From an uncultured Clostridium sp. (GTDB taxonomy: Bacteria > Bacillota > Clostridia > Lachnospirales > Lachnospiraceae), in NCBI GenBank assembly GCA_958349075.1, contig CATWBR010000161.1, forward strand, positions 1 through 9,135: 9,135 bases of DNA. Reading direction: 5' to 3'. The position numbers were made by a program, and so were the translations under genes. The notes beneath the pieces were generated by a model. That model ran no database searches. It saw only the letters and a list, made by a program, of their open reading frames with translations, and had not been told where the DNA came from. The stretch's first letter is position 1, and the number at the start of each line of letters is the position of its first letter. Positions 1 through 6,982 of this stretch are shown here, in pieces.

Positions 1-16
1 TTCTATGTCCGGTTAC

Positions 17-1222
17 CTATCTGTTTGTCCATATTCCGTCACTGTTTACATACCGGCCGTCGATTGTCACATTTCTCATCATGCTTCCGTCCGATGGGTT
101 TAAATAGTACCAGTTTCCGTTATATAAAAGCCATCCCTTCTGCATTCTTCCTTCGCTGTCCATGTAGTACAGACTGCCGTTTATATTGGCCCATCCGGTC
201 TGTACTTCCCCGCTGTCACCCAGCAGGTACCACTGCTTATCGAGTTCCAGCCATCCGGTCTGCATCTCACCGTTGCTGTTCATATAGTATTTTTTGCCGT
301 TTTTACTCTGCCATCCGGTCAGTATATAGCCGCCTCCGTCAAACAGATACCATTTTCCGTCTATAGCCGCCCAGTCTCCCGCCGGGTAACTGCCGTCTGC
401 ATTTCTGTACCACCAGCCGTTCTTATCATGCCGCCAGCCCAAATCATTGGGCGTCATATTCTGACCCGACGGTGTCGTACCCGCGCCATTGTCTACAAAA
501 GGTGATGTCTCGTCCGCATCTACCCTCAGTTCATCCGAGTAGACCCAGTCTCCGCTGGTCACATATCCCAACTCCTCGGAATCCTTGGGAACCGCCCTGA
601 CACAGAACTTATATCTCCCAGCCTGGGTGATATAGGGATGAAAGTCATAAAATGTGGTGCTTACCCTGTCAACACTGTGGATAATCTGTTCTCCTTTGAA
701 CAGCTTGAGTTCATAAGCCCCCGCTCCTTCTACCGCCTCCCAATCGGCTTTTCCGACCGGATACCCTTTCCACTCGGCGTCATCCGGTTCATCCAGTTTG
801 CCGCTTGCAGGTTTCAGTTTTACGGTAAGATAAAGTGTTTCATAATTATCACTTTTCGAAGCCAAACCGTATTCGCCGCCCGTAATCTGATACTTGCTGC
901 CTCCCGTTATTTTGAAGTAATAGCCGGTCTTTGCATGGATATTGATTTTGATCTTCGGTACATCGCCAATCTTCCAGGAGTCCTTCGGCGGCTTCACCCA
1001 TTCATAAGAACCTACCTCATACTGGGCATCCGTCGTTGATATCATAACCGTCGCTTCATCGTAATCCATATCCGCCTCTACGTTTGACTTTATATCGACT
1101 CTTACAAATGTAATCGGAGTCCTTGTCTCGGGTTTTCTGGCAGCAAAACACGTACCTGCGCACAGAAGCGCAAGACCTGCCGCAATGACCCCCGTCCATA
1201 TTTTCTTGCCGGTAAAATGCAT
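17..1222 (-). CDS. Secreted cell-wall-binding repeat protein (paralog 1)
   Basis: Predicted exported surface protein of 401 aa; its exact role is not known. A basic N-terminus and hydrophobic stretch (about residues 5-28, ending CFAA) form a signal peptide; there is no good lipobox. Residues about 37-142 form a beta-rich domain I do not recognise, shared with the upstream paralog. Residues about 147-236 resemble a fibronectin type III-like fold (WEAVEGAGAYELKLF, then RYKFCVRAVPK). From about residue 262 to the end come six degenerate repeats of about 20 aa with the pattern GW...G.WYY....G.M.TGW, the choline/glucan-binding cell-wall repeat type, which anchors proteins non-covalently to wall polymers. 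An AAGGAGGGG site precedes the ATG. The gene starts 27 bp after its paralog's stop and is the last gene visible on this strand. Export and wall binding are well supported; ligand and function are not. Confidence 0.85.
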   Translation of the reverse strand: MHFTGKKIWTGVIAAGLALLCAGTCFAARKPETRTPITFVRVDIKSNVEADMDYDEATVMISTTDAQYEVGSYEWVKPPKDSWKIGDVPKIKINIHAKTGYYFKITGGSKYQITGGEYGLASKSDNYETLYLTVKLKPASGKLDEPDDAEWKGYPVGKADWEAVEGAGAYELKLFKGEQIIHSVDRVSTTFYDFHPYITQAGRYKFCVRAVPKDSEELGYVTSGDWVYSDELRVDADETSPFVDNGAGTTPSGQNMTPNDLGWRHDKNGWWYRNADGSYPAGDWAAIDGKWYLFDGGGYILTGWQSKNGKKYYMNSNGEMQTGWLELDKQWYLLGDSGEVQTGWANINGSLYYMDSEGRMQKGWLLYNGNWYYLNPSDGSMMRNVTIDGRYVNSDGIWTNR

Positions 1223-1249
1223 AAAAGCTTTCCCCTCCTTCAGTTGATC

Positions 1250-2470
1250 TTACGGAATCCAGACTCCGTCCTGATTAATATAATAACTCTCCACCACCGT
1301 ATTTGTCATCATCTTTCCATCGGCGGGATTCAGATAATACCAATTATCCTTCCACTTGAGCCATCCGGACGCCTTCACTCCGTCCGGTCCCGTAAAATAC
1401 CAGTCTCCGTCCGTCTGGATCCAGCTTGACACCATTTTTTTCCCTTCCGGGCTGAAGTAATACCATTTCCGGTTATCCTGATACCATCCGGTTATCATAT
1501 CCCCATTGCTGGTGAGATAGTATTCATCCGATCCATATTTCTGCCAGCCTGTCATCATATATCCGTTCATATCAAACAGATACCACTTGCCGCCGATATA
1601 CTGCCAGCCGTTTTTCGTATAGGAACCGTCCTGGTTTTTGAACCACCAGCCGTTCTGATCCCGAACCCAGCCGTTATTTTGACTGCCGGACGGTGTATTA
1701 ACGGAACTGGAAGGGCCTCCCTGGGAGGAACCGGAGCTGGTTGAGGAGGAACCCGAGTGGCCGGATGAGGATGCTTCCTTTTTATCAATATCCAGCTCGT
1801 CCGACTCGATCCATTCTCCTGAATCCAGATATTTACTGTCCCCTTCTTTCGGAATCGCCCTCACCTTAAATGTGTAGGTTCCCTGTTTATCCATAAACGG
1901 ATAGAAATTGCAGCTTGTGCCCGTTACCTTATCCTTGTGCTCTACCAGTGTATTCCCCCTGTACAGTTTCACTTCGTAGGCATTGGCATTTTCCACCTTG
2001 TCCCACTTTGCTTTCCCAAGGGAATCTTCATCCCAGTATGCGCTCCCCGTATTTCCCAGAGTTCCGCTGACTGCTTTTAATTTGATCGTGAGTTCCGCAG
2101 TCTCTCCTTCATCCGTTATTTTTAAAGAGGTACAGGAACCGTCTCCATGGACGGATACCTTACTCTTGCTCATTCCTTTTTTGAAATAATACTCGTCTGA
2201 TGCGCTGATGTATACCTTGATTTTCGGCTCTTCTCCCGCTTTCCATCCGCTGCTCTTGCCCGAGAATTCCCAAGTATCGACACTGTAACGGGAACTGCTG
2301 ACCGCCACGCTTACATCTGCGCCTGAATCTCCCGCTTCGATGGAGGATTCAACGGTGATTGATATTTTCGTAATTTCATCGGAGGTCTCCGCCCCATAGG
2401 CAGCAAAAGAACTGCCGGTTAACGACAGTAACATTAAAATGCCTATTAATTTCTTACTTATTTTTCCCAT
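1250..2470 (-). CDS. Secreted cell-wall-binding repeat protein (paralog 2)
   Basis: 406-aa predicted surface protein with the same architecture as the following gene. Signal peptide about residues 1-27 (KKLIGILMLLSLTGSSFAAYGA). The unrecognised beta-rich domain is at about 34-136, with shared landmarks W..G..PKIKV.I.A...YYFK. A fibronectin III-like segment is at about 145-229 (WDKVENANAYEVKLYRGN, TYTFKVRAIPKEGD). A Ser/Gly-rich low-complexity linker lies at about 234-264. C-terminal cell-wall-binding repeats fill about 267-406 (GWWFKNQDGSY, KWYLFDMNGYMMTGW and so on). The linker is much longer than in the paralog. The start is 8 bp after the NlpC/P60 stop; the purine-rich AGGGGG at the end of that gene, overlapping its stop, is the only plausible ribosome binding site, about 11 nt from the ATG, which suggests translational coupling. 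Tandem duplication is the simplest origin. Confidence 0.86.
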   Translation of the reverse strand: MGKISKKLIGILMLLSLTGSSFAAYGAETSDEITKISITVESSIEAGDSGADVSVAVSSSRYSVDTWEFSGKSSGWKAGEEPKIKVYISASDEYYFKKGMSKSKVSVHGDGSCTSLKITDEGETAELTIKLKAVSGTLGNTGSAYWDEDSLGKAKWDKVENANAYEVKLYRGNTLVEHKDKVTGTSCNFYPFMDKQGTYTFKVRAIPKEGDSKYLDSGEWIESDELDIDKKEASSSGHSGSSSTSSGSSQGGPSSSVNTPSGSQNNGWVRDQNGWWFKNQDGSYTKNGWQYIGGKWYLFDMNGYMMTGWQKYGSDEYYLTSNGDMITGWYQDNRKWYYFSPEGKKMVSSWIQTDGDWYFTGPDGVKASGWLKWKDNWYYLNPADGKMMTNTVVESYYINQDGVWIP

Positions 2471-2478
2471 AGTCCGTT

Positions 2479-3675
2479 TTACCCCCTGGGACGTCTGATC
2501 CCCAAAATCGTTCTGTATGTAACATCGTCGCTTATTTTTATACCTTCTTTTGCCGAACTGGCGTGGACGATTTTCCCGTCTCCGATGGAGATAGCCACGT
2601 GGCCGGCATAAAATACCAAATCCCCCGGCTGCAGATCATCAAAGGCCACTTTTGGGCCGTACTGTGACTGTTCCGCCGATGTTCTTGGGATACTAATCCC
2701 GAAATGTTTATAGACAGACTGGGCAAACCCCGAACAGTCCGCACCGTTTGTCAGGCTCGTTCCTCCCCAAACATACGGGTTTCCCACAAACTGAAGCGCA
2801 AAGTCGGCAATCGCCCTTCCCTCCGCCGTGCCGCCGGTGCTTTTTACAATCTGTTTTCCGGTATTTCCCTGTATGGATCCTTTATTAGACTGGCCGCTGT
2901 TTCGGGCCTGCTGTTTCAGCCGTTCTCTCTCCGCGGCTCTCATAACTCTCAGTTTTTCCGTCTTTTTTTTGACGTCTTCGGCATAGAGCGCGGCATCCTG
3001 TCTTGCCGTTTCGAGCTTTTCGTTAAAATCAGAAATCTCGGCTTTTTTAGAGATAACGGTCTTTTCCAGCTCCCTCTTTTCCGCCAGATACTCCTGCTCC
3101 ATGACCTCCATCTCGGCTTTTTCCTCTTCCAGACGGTTCTTCTGTTCTTCAGCCTGGGAGCGGACTTCCTTATATCTGATTATCATGTTCTGATCGTATT
3201 CATACAACTGCCGGAAGTACTCATTTTCACAGAATGCGTCGGACAGGCTGTTGGATTTTAAGAGAATATCCAGATAATCGGGTTCGCCTTTTTCATAGAC
3301 ATACCGGATTCTCTTTTTCATTGCATCATACTGATCCCTCTCATCGGCGGCCGCCTGATTATAATCTTTTTCTGCGGCGCGCAGTGAAATCTTCTTTTCT
3401 TCCAACTCCCCTTCCAGCACCTGGATCGTGACGAGAAGGGCAGTCAGTTTATCCTCCAGCTCTGACACCTGCTGCGTTGTCAAATCCTTATTCTTTTGTA
3501 TTGTATCTATCTCCTGATTGACAGAATCAAGTCTGTCCTGTGACTTCTTTTTATCTTTCTCTGTCTGTGTGATGGGCGTCGCATAGATGACGCCTGTAAA
3601 TACCATCTGGAACAGAAGAAGTAGTATCACAGACCGGACCGTTTTTTCTGCAAATCTGCCCTTCCCCCACTTCAT
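2479..3675 (-). CDS. Secreted coiled-coil NlpC/P60 peptidoglycan endopeptidase
   Basis: Predicted exported murein hydrolase of 398 aa that would cut peptide stems of peptidoglycan. The signal peptide has a basic head and the hydrophobic run VILLLLFQMVFTGVIYA, with likely cleavage after Ala32. Residues about 36-255 are charged and heptad-rich (long Glu/Lys/Gln stretches), a coiled coil as in CwlO/PcsB-type hydrolases, where it usually acts as a regulatory arm linked to FtsEX. A Gly/Asn/Ser linker follows (about 256-282). The C-terminal NlpC/P60 domain (about 285-398) keeps the catalytic Cys314 in NGADCSGF, His359 in GHVAISIG and a third polar residue, His371, in IVHAS; PYVWGGTS and DLQPGDLVFY are family hallmarks. 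The domain looks complete and active. The start is 5 bp after fumarase beta; the AGG of the ribosome binding site is only 2 nt from the ATG, tighter than normal. FtsEX control is inferred from the family only. Confidence 0.92.
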   Translation of the reverse strand: MKWGKGRFAEKTVRSVILLLLFQMVFTGVIYATPITQTEKDKKKSQDRLDSVNQEIDTIQKNKDLTTQQVSELEDKLTALLVTIQVLEGELEEKKISLRAAEKDYNQAAADERDQYDAMKKRIRYVYEKGEPDYLDILLKSNSLSDAFCENEYFRQLYEYDQNMIIRYKEVRSQAEEQKNRLEEEKAEMEVMEQEYLAEKRELEKTVISKKAEISDFNEKLETARQDAALYAEDVKKKTEKLRVMRAAERERLKQQARNSGQSNKGSIQGNTGKQIVKSTGGTAEGRAIADFALQFVGNPYVWGGTSLTNGADCSGFAQSVYKHFGISIPRTSAEQSQYGPKVAFDDLQPGDLVFYAGHVAISIGDGKIVHASSAKEGIKISDDVTYRTILGIRRPRG

Positions 3676-3680
3676 ATCCT

Positions 3681-4232
3681 TTAAATTTCTTTATATTTCA
3701 GCAGTGCGGTTTCATATAGATTATTTCCCTCCGAATCGATCACAACGATGACCGGAAAATTCTCTACCCTGAGTTTTCTGATTGCTTCCGTGCCTAAATC
3801 ATCGTAGGCAACCACAGCCGATTCCTTGATACACATTGAAAGGAGCGCCCCTGCGCCGCCGATTGCCGCAAAATAGACGGAACCGTTTCTCACAATGGCA
3901 TCAATCACATCCTTGCTTCTCTTTCCCTTGCCAATCATAGCTCCCATGCCGAGATCCAGAAGTTCCGGTGTGTACCGGTCCATGCGGCTGGCCGTAGTCG
4001 GGCCTGCGGAACCGATCGGCCTTCCTTCCCTGGCCGGGGACGGTCCCATATAATAAATAACATTACCCTTAATATCGATCGGAAGATTCTCACCTCCCTG
4101 AAGCGCCTCCTGCATCCTTTTATGTGCCGCATCGCGCGCCGTGTAAATAGTTCCCGTTATGTATACGTAATCTCCTGCTTTTAAGCTTCTTGCCGTCTCT
4201 TTATCAACCGGCGCTGTGACTCTCTTCTCCAT
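3681..4232 (-). CDS. Class I fumarate hydratase, beta subunit (C-terminal domain protein)
   Basis: Small subunit of the two-chain, oxygen-sensitive [4Fe-4S] fumarase, which hydrates fumarate to L-malate in the cytoplasm. It is 183 aa from the chosen ATG, the usual size. Family landmarks are the GDYVYITGTIYTARDAAHKR segment (20-39), the substrate-side loop YYMGPSP...GSAGPTTASRMD (60-85), MIGKGKR (99-105) and the C-terminal VENFPVIVVIDSEGNN. An in-frame ATG 27 nt upstream exists, but GGAGG at 4242-4246 lies 9 nt before the ATG at 4232 and the longer start lacks one, so the shorter protein beginning MEKRVTAP is preferred. The alpha subunit is directly upstream, after a 117-bp gap. The family also contains L(+)-tartrate dehydratase and mesaconase subunits; the malic enzyme and aspartase neighbours favour fumarase. 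Confidence 0.93.
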   Translation of the reverse strand: MEKRVTAPVDKETARSLKAGDYVYITGTIYTARDAAHKRMQEALQGGENLPIDIKGNVIYYMGPSPAREGRPIGSAGPTTASRMDRYTPELLDLGMGAMIGKGKRSKDVIDAIVRNGSVYFAAIGGAGALLSMCIKESAVVAYDDLGTEAIRKLRVENFPVIVVIDSEGNNLYETALLKYKEI

Positions 4233-4241
4233 TTGACCTTT

Positions 4242-4246
4242 CCTCC
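4242..4246 (-). promoter_or_regulatory. Ribosome binding site deciding the fumarase beta start
   Basis: GGAGG on the minus strand, 9 nt before the ATG at 4232. It favours this start over the in-frame ATG 27 nt further upstream, which would put the site inside the coding region. Confidence 0.75.
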
Positions 4247-4349
4247 GTCTGTTACCCAATCCTGTCTGTCTTATGCCGGGCGCGTTCCTGTACCTGGCGC
4301 TGCCTTTGCTTCCGTTTTTTTCATTTGCCGTCCTAGTGTACTGACACGA

Positions 4350-5192
4350 TTAAAGAACTCTGTGAGCATGACGGTTTACGTGACAGCAGATATTGACGGC
4401 CATGGGAAGACCGGCAATATGGGTTGGATAGGTCTCTATGTTTACGGCGAGTGCAGTTGTGCTGCCTCCCAGGCCGCCCGGCCCGATGCCCAGCCTGTTA
4501 ATCTTTCCCAGCATCTCTTTTTCCAGGTTCCTCACATATTCAACCGGAGATTCTTCGTCCAGATCCCGGGTCAGTGCGTGTTTTGCCATCAGAGCGCACT
4601 TTTCAAAGGTTCCTCCAATTCCGACTCCTACAACCATAGGAGGACAGGCATTGGGGCCTGCGTCCCTGACCGCGGTCAGGATGGATTCTTTTACCCCTTC
4701 AATGCCGTCGGCCGGTTTCAGCATAAATACACGGCTCATATTCTCGCTGCCAAATCCCTTTGGTGCAACGGTGATGTCAACCTGCTCTCCTTCCACTATC
4801 TCATAATGAATAATTGCAGGTGTATTATCCTTTGTATTTTCCCGGAATATCGGATCTTTGACCACAGATTTTCTTAAAAATCCTTCCGTATATCCCTGTC
4901 TCACTCCTTCATTAATTGCATCGGTGAGGGAACCTCCCTCCAGATGCACGTCCTGTCCCACTTTAATAAACACGACGGCCATGCCGGTATCCTGACAGAT
5001 TGGTATCATATCTGTTCCCGCAATCTCCAGATTTTCCTTTAACTGATCGAGTATCTGCTGTCCGAGAGGAGACTTCTCCTCCTGTACGGCAGCTTCAAAA
5101 ACTTTTTTCATATCGGCGGAAAGAAAATGGTTGGCTTCGATACACATTTCCTTTATATTTTTTGTTATTTCCTGAACATTTACTGTTTTCAT
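4350..5192 (-). CDS. Class I fumarate hydratase, alpha subunit (Fe-S, N-terminal domain protein)
   Basis: Large, cluster-binding subunit of the two-chain fumarase. It is 280 aa from the chosen ATG, typical for the family. The three cysteines expected to hold the [4Fe-4S] cluster are visible: Cys66 in ICQDTGMAVVF, Cys183 in PNACPPMVVG and Cys199 in GGTFEKCALMAKHAL. GIGPGGLGGSTTALAV (about 236-251) and the C-terminal YPTHIAGLPMAVNICCH.NRH are also hallmarks. An upstream in-frame ATG would add 6 residues (MEEAFF) but has no ribosome binding site, whereas GGAAGAGG lies 8 nt before the ATG at 5192. The gene starts 42 bp after the malic enzyme stop, consistent with one operon. With the beta subunit it supplies malate for malic enzyme. 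Fumarase is favoured over tartrate dehydratase by the neighbours. Confidence 0.94.
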   Translation of the reverse strand: MKTVNVQEITKNIKEMCIEANHFLSADMKKVFEAAVQEEKSPLGQQILDQLKENLEIAGTDMIPICQDTGMAVVFIKVGQDVHLEGGSLTDAINEGVRQGYTEGFLRKSVVKDPIFRENTKDNTPAIIHYEIVEGEQVDITVAPKGFGSENMSRVFMLKPADGIEGVKESILTAVRDAGPNACPPMVVGVGIGGTFEKCALMAKHALTRDLDEESPVEYVRNLEKEMLGKINRLGIGPGGLGGSTTALAVNIETYPTHIAGLPMAVNICCHVNRHAHRVL

Positions 5193-5200
5193 AAAAAATG

Positions 5201-5208
5201 CCTCTTCC
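5201..5208 (-). promoter_or_regulatory. Ribosome binding site deciding the fumarase alpha start
   Basis: GGAAGAGG on the minus strand, 8 nt before the ATG at 5192. The alternative ATG at 5210 is preceded only by A-rich sequence without a Shine-Dalgarno match. Confidence 0.65.
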
Positions 5209-5234
5209 ATTTGTTTTTTCGACCTGTATTTGTC

Positions 5235-6422
5235 TTAATCATACTGGATTTTCGGGGTTCTGGCAATCCCTTTTTTGATCGCCTCCCGGGCCACGGCCTC
5301 CGCCACCGTAGTGGCTACATTTTTATCCAGAGCCGACGGCAGAATATAATCCGGCTTTAACTGATCGTCCGGGACCATTGCCGCAATCGCACGGGCCGCC
5401 TGCTGTTTCATCTCCTCCGTTATCTCTTTTGCACGCACCGACAGGGCACCCTTAAAGATGCCGGGGAATACGAGTACATTATTGATCTGGTTTGGATAAT
5501 CGGACCGTCCTGTTCCCACAACGGCGGCTCCTCCGGCAATTGCCTCCTCCGGCATAATCTCCGGCACCGGATTGGCCATGGCAAAGACGATCCCCCGGTT
5601 CATCGACGCCACCATATCCCTTGTCACAAGCCCCGGCCGTGAGACGCCGACAAATGCGTCGGCCCCTTTTAGGGCATCGGCCAGTGTGCCATGCTGTTTT
5701 TCCCGGTTACTGATATGGGATATTTTCTCCTGTCCTTCGTTGAGACCCTCATCCGACTCACAGATAATTCCGTTAATATCACACATCAGGACATTGCCAA
5801 ATCCCATGCTGATCAACAGATTGCCAATGGCAATTCCGGCAGCTCCGGCTCCGTTAATGACAATCTTTATCTTCCCCATCTCTTTTCCGGTAACCTTTAT
5901 GGCGTTTATCATGGCCGCCGCCACTACTATGGCCGTGCCGTGCTGATCATCATGGAAAACGGGGATATCACACACTTCCTTTAAACGTCTCTCAATCTCA
6001 AAACATCTGGGCGCCGAGATATCCTCCAGATTAATACCGCCAAAGCTCTTGGAAATCAGGCTGATTGTATTTACAATCGTATCTGTATCCCTGGAATCAA
6101 TACACAGGGGGAAGGCATCGACATCTGCAAATTCCTTAAATAAAACGCATTTTCCTTCCATCACCGGCATTCCGGCCGCAGGCCCAATATCTCCCAGACC
6201 AAGCACCGCAGTGCCGTCTGTAATGACGGCCACAAGATTAGAACGCCTGGTTAATTTAAATGACTGATCGTAATCCTCCGCAATACGGCGGCATGGTTCC
6301 GCCACACCCGGGGTATATAAAAGGGATAAATCTTCTTTTGTGTTGATTTTCTTTCTGGAAATCACTTCGATTTTACCGCTAAGCTCATAGTGGAGCTTCA
6401 GGGATTCTTCATTTACGTTCAT
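5235..6422 (-). CDS. NAD(P)-dependent malic enzyme, short bacterial type
   Basis: Oxidative decarboxylation of L-malate to pyruvate and CO2 with reduction of NAD(P)+, in the cytoplasm. At 395 aa it is the minimal bacterial form with no C-terminal phosphotransacetylase-like domain. Motifs in order: YTPGVAEPC (36-44, with the catalytic Tyr36), EGKCVLFKEFADVDAFP with Lys91, the metal-site NLEDISAPRCFEIE (Glu133, Asp134), HDDQHGTA (157-164), the Rossmann loop GAGAAGIAIGNLL (191-203), and ANPVPEI (283-289). Asp215 ends the second Rossmann strand (VLMCDING), which would favour NAD over NADP; this is inference. AAGGAG lies 5 nt before the ATG. It heads the block malic enzyme - fumarase alpha - fumarase beta. 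Its 5' side is the unusual noncoding region, and repeat copy A begins 35 bp upstream of its start codon, antisense to it. Confidence 0.95.
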   Translation of the reverse strand: MNVNEESLKLHYELSGKIEVISRKKINTKEDLSLLYTPGVAEPCRRIAEDYDQSFKLTRRSNLVAVITDGTAVLGLGDIGPAAGMPVMEGKCVLFKEFADVDAFPLCIDSRDTDTIVNTISLISKSFGGINLEDISAPRCFEIERRLKEVCDIPVFHDDQHGTAIVVAAAMINAIKVTGKEMGKIKIVINGAGAAGIAIGNLLISMGFGNVLMCDINGIICESDEGLNEGQEKISHISNREKQHGTLADALKGADAFVGVSRPGLVTRDMVASMNRGIVFAMANPVPEIMPEEAIAGGAAVVGTGRSDYPNQINNVLVFPGIFKGALSVRAKEITEEMKQQAARAIAAMVPDDQLKPDYILPSALDKNVATTVAEAVAREAIKKGIARTPKIQYD

Positions 6423-6457
6423 AATGTCTCCTTTTGTTCTTTTTCTAGTTTAGGAAT

Positions 6458-6812
6458 GAGAACGCCGCCGGGATGGTCGGGGTGCGGGGGAGGGGATGAG
6501 TCTTCAGTCCCGGTTTGTAGGTTATCGCAGGTGGGGATTCCGGGCAGAAAAAGTTCCTGCGGGAAACGCTTGCGCTCGTTGGAGTACATAACGGTACTAA
6601 CCTCGTGAAAAACCTCGGTAAGTGCCGATGAACTCCCAGGTTCCCTCCGGAATCTTTTTCTCCCTTCTTCCCCACAGGAAGGTTATGAACCGGGACTGAA
6701 GACGCGAAGTTTTTCGCCATCCCGGCCTGCGGCCGCTGATCTGTTCTATTCCTTTAAGTGGGAACGGTATTGTCGCGGCCACTAGGTTTATTCGGATACC
6801 CGACTAACATCT
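6458..6812 (+). ncRNA. Copy A of a large structured noncoding element (putative RNA)
   Basis: No convincing gene lies here. The segment is homologous to 7355-6983 read on the minus strand. Shared blocks in the same order: GAGAACGCC at 6458, GGGGGAG at 6486, a 28-nt block at 6496-6523 (27 of 28 bases identical), a GCGAAG..TT.TCGCC hairpin at 6704-6718, a 17-nt block at 6766-6782 (16 identical, containing TGTCGCGGCCAC), and AACATCT at 6806. Predicted fold: closing stem 6500-6515 with 6688-6703 (16 bp, perfect); GTGGGG 6531-6536 with 6670-6675; AGAAAAAG 6546-6553 with 6654-6661; TTCC 6554-6557 with 6649-6652; GGGAA 6561-6565 with 6641-6645; GGAGT 6581-6585 with 6632-6636; CGGTACT 6592-6598 with 6621-6627. 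The last stem contains one G-U pair that would be A-C on the other strand, weak support for plus-strand transcription. Strand, transcription and ends are not proven, and I do not recognise the family. Confidence 0.6.
6500..6703 (+). repeat. 16-bp perfect inverted repeat closing copy A
   Basis: GTCTTCAGTCCCGGTT at 6500-6515 is exactly complementary to AACCGGGACTGAAGAC at 6688-6703, enclosing 172 nt. The same arm sequence occurs in copy B, so each arm type is present twice in the window. It could be the first stem of an RNA or the terminal repeats of a small non-autonomous mobile element. Confidence 0.85.
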
Positions 6813-6982
6813 CATTTTCACTTTTAATTTTTAACTTTTTAAAAATTTGAATTTATATTTGTCTTAGATTACCTGTTGTAATGATTATCTCCGAAACTAA
6901 ATCTATCTTTATTATACCTTTAATCTGTCTTTAATGCCTCTTCCCTCTCAATTTAAATTCACTTATATAATAATTAAATCTA
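6813..6982. other. AT-rich core between the two inverted copies
   Basis: 170 bp of strongly AT-rich sequence without a credible reading frame. It contains an AT-only hairpin (AATTTTTAA 6826-6834, loop CTTT, TTAAAAATT 6839-6847) just past the tail of copy A, and a 9-bp distant inverted repeat TCTTAGATT 6862-6870 with AATCTAAGA 6977-6985. TATAAT hexamers face outward on each strand: minus at 6911-6916 and plus at 6966-6971. Neither has a recognisable -35 at normal spacing (AGGCAT and CCCTCT), so they may be chance matches in AT-rich DNA. The minus one, if used, could drive the malic enzyme operon with a leader of nearly 500 nt running antisense through copy A. Confidence 0.4.

Noticed and set aside
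2704..3261. 185-codon plus-strand frame opposite the NlpC/P60 gene, and the similar 214-codon frame at 4233-4877
   Set aside because: They lie antisense to clear, domain-bearing genes and their translations look like complement noise without known motifs.
4271..4324. Possible 17-residue ORF (minus, MKKTEAKAAPGTGTRPA) in the gap between the fumarase subunits
   Set aside because: Only a weak purine-rich site precedes it and there is no recognisable feature; it could be a coupling leader but cannot be supported from one sequence.
6445..6782. Minus-strand reading frames of 91 and 61 codons overlapping copy A
   Set aside because: Low-complexity, Pro/Arg-rich translations with no ribosome binding site or recognisable domain, and inconsistent with the base-paired pattern shared with copy B, which has no equivalent protein.
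6458..6812. Group I/II intron, T-box leader or retron RNA
   Set aside because: No domain V-like hairpin or GUGYG start, no T-box antiterminator sequence, and no reverse transcriptase or intron protein in the window.
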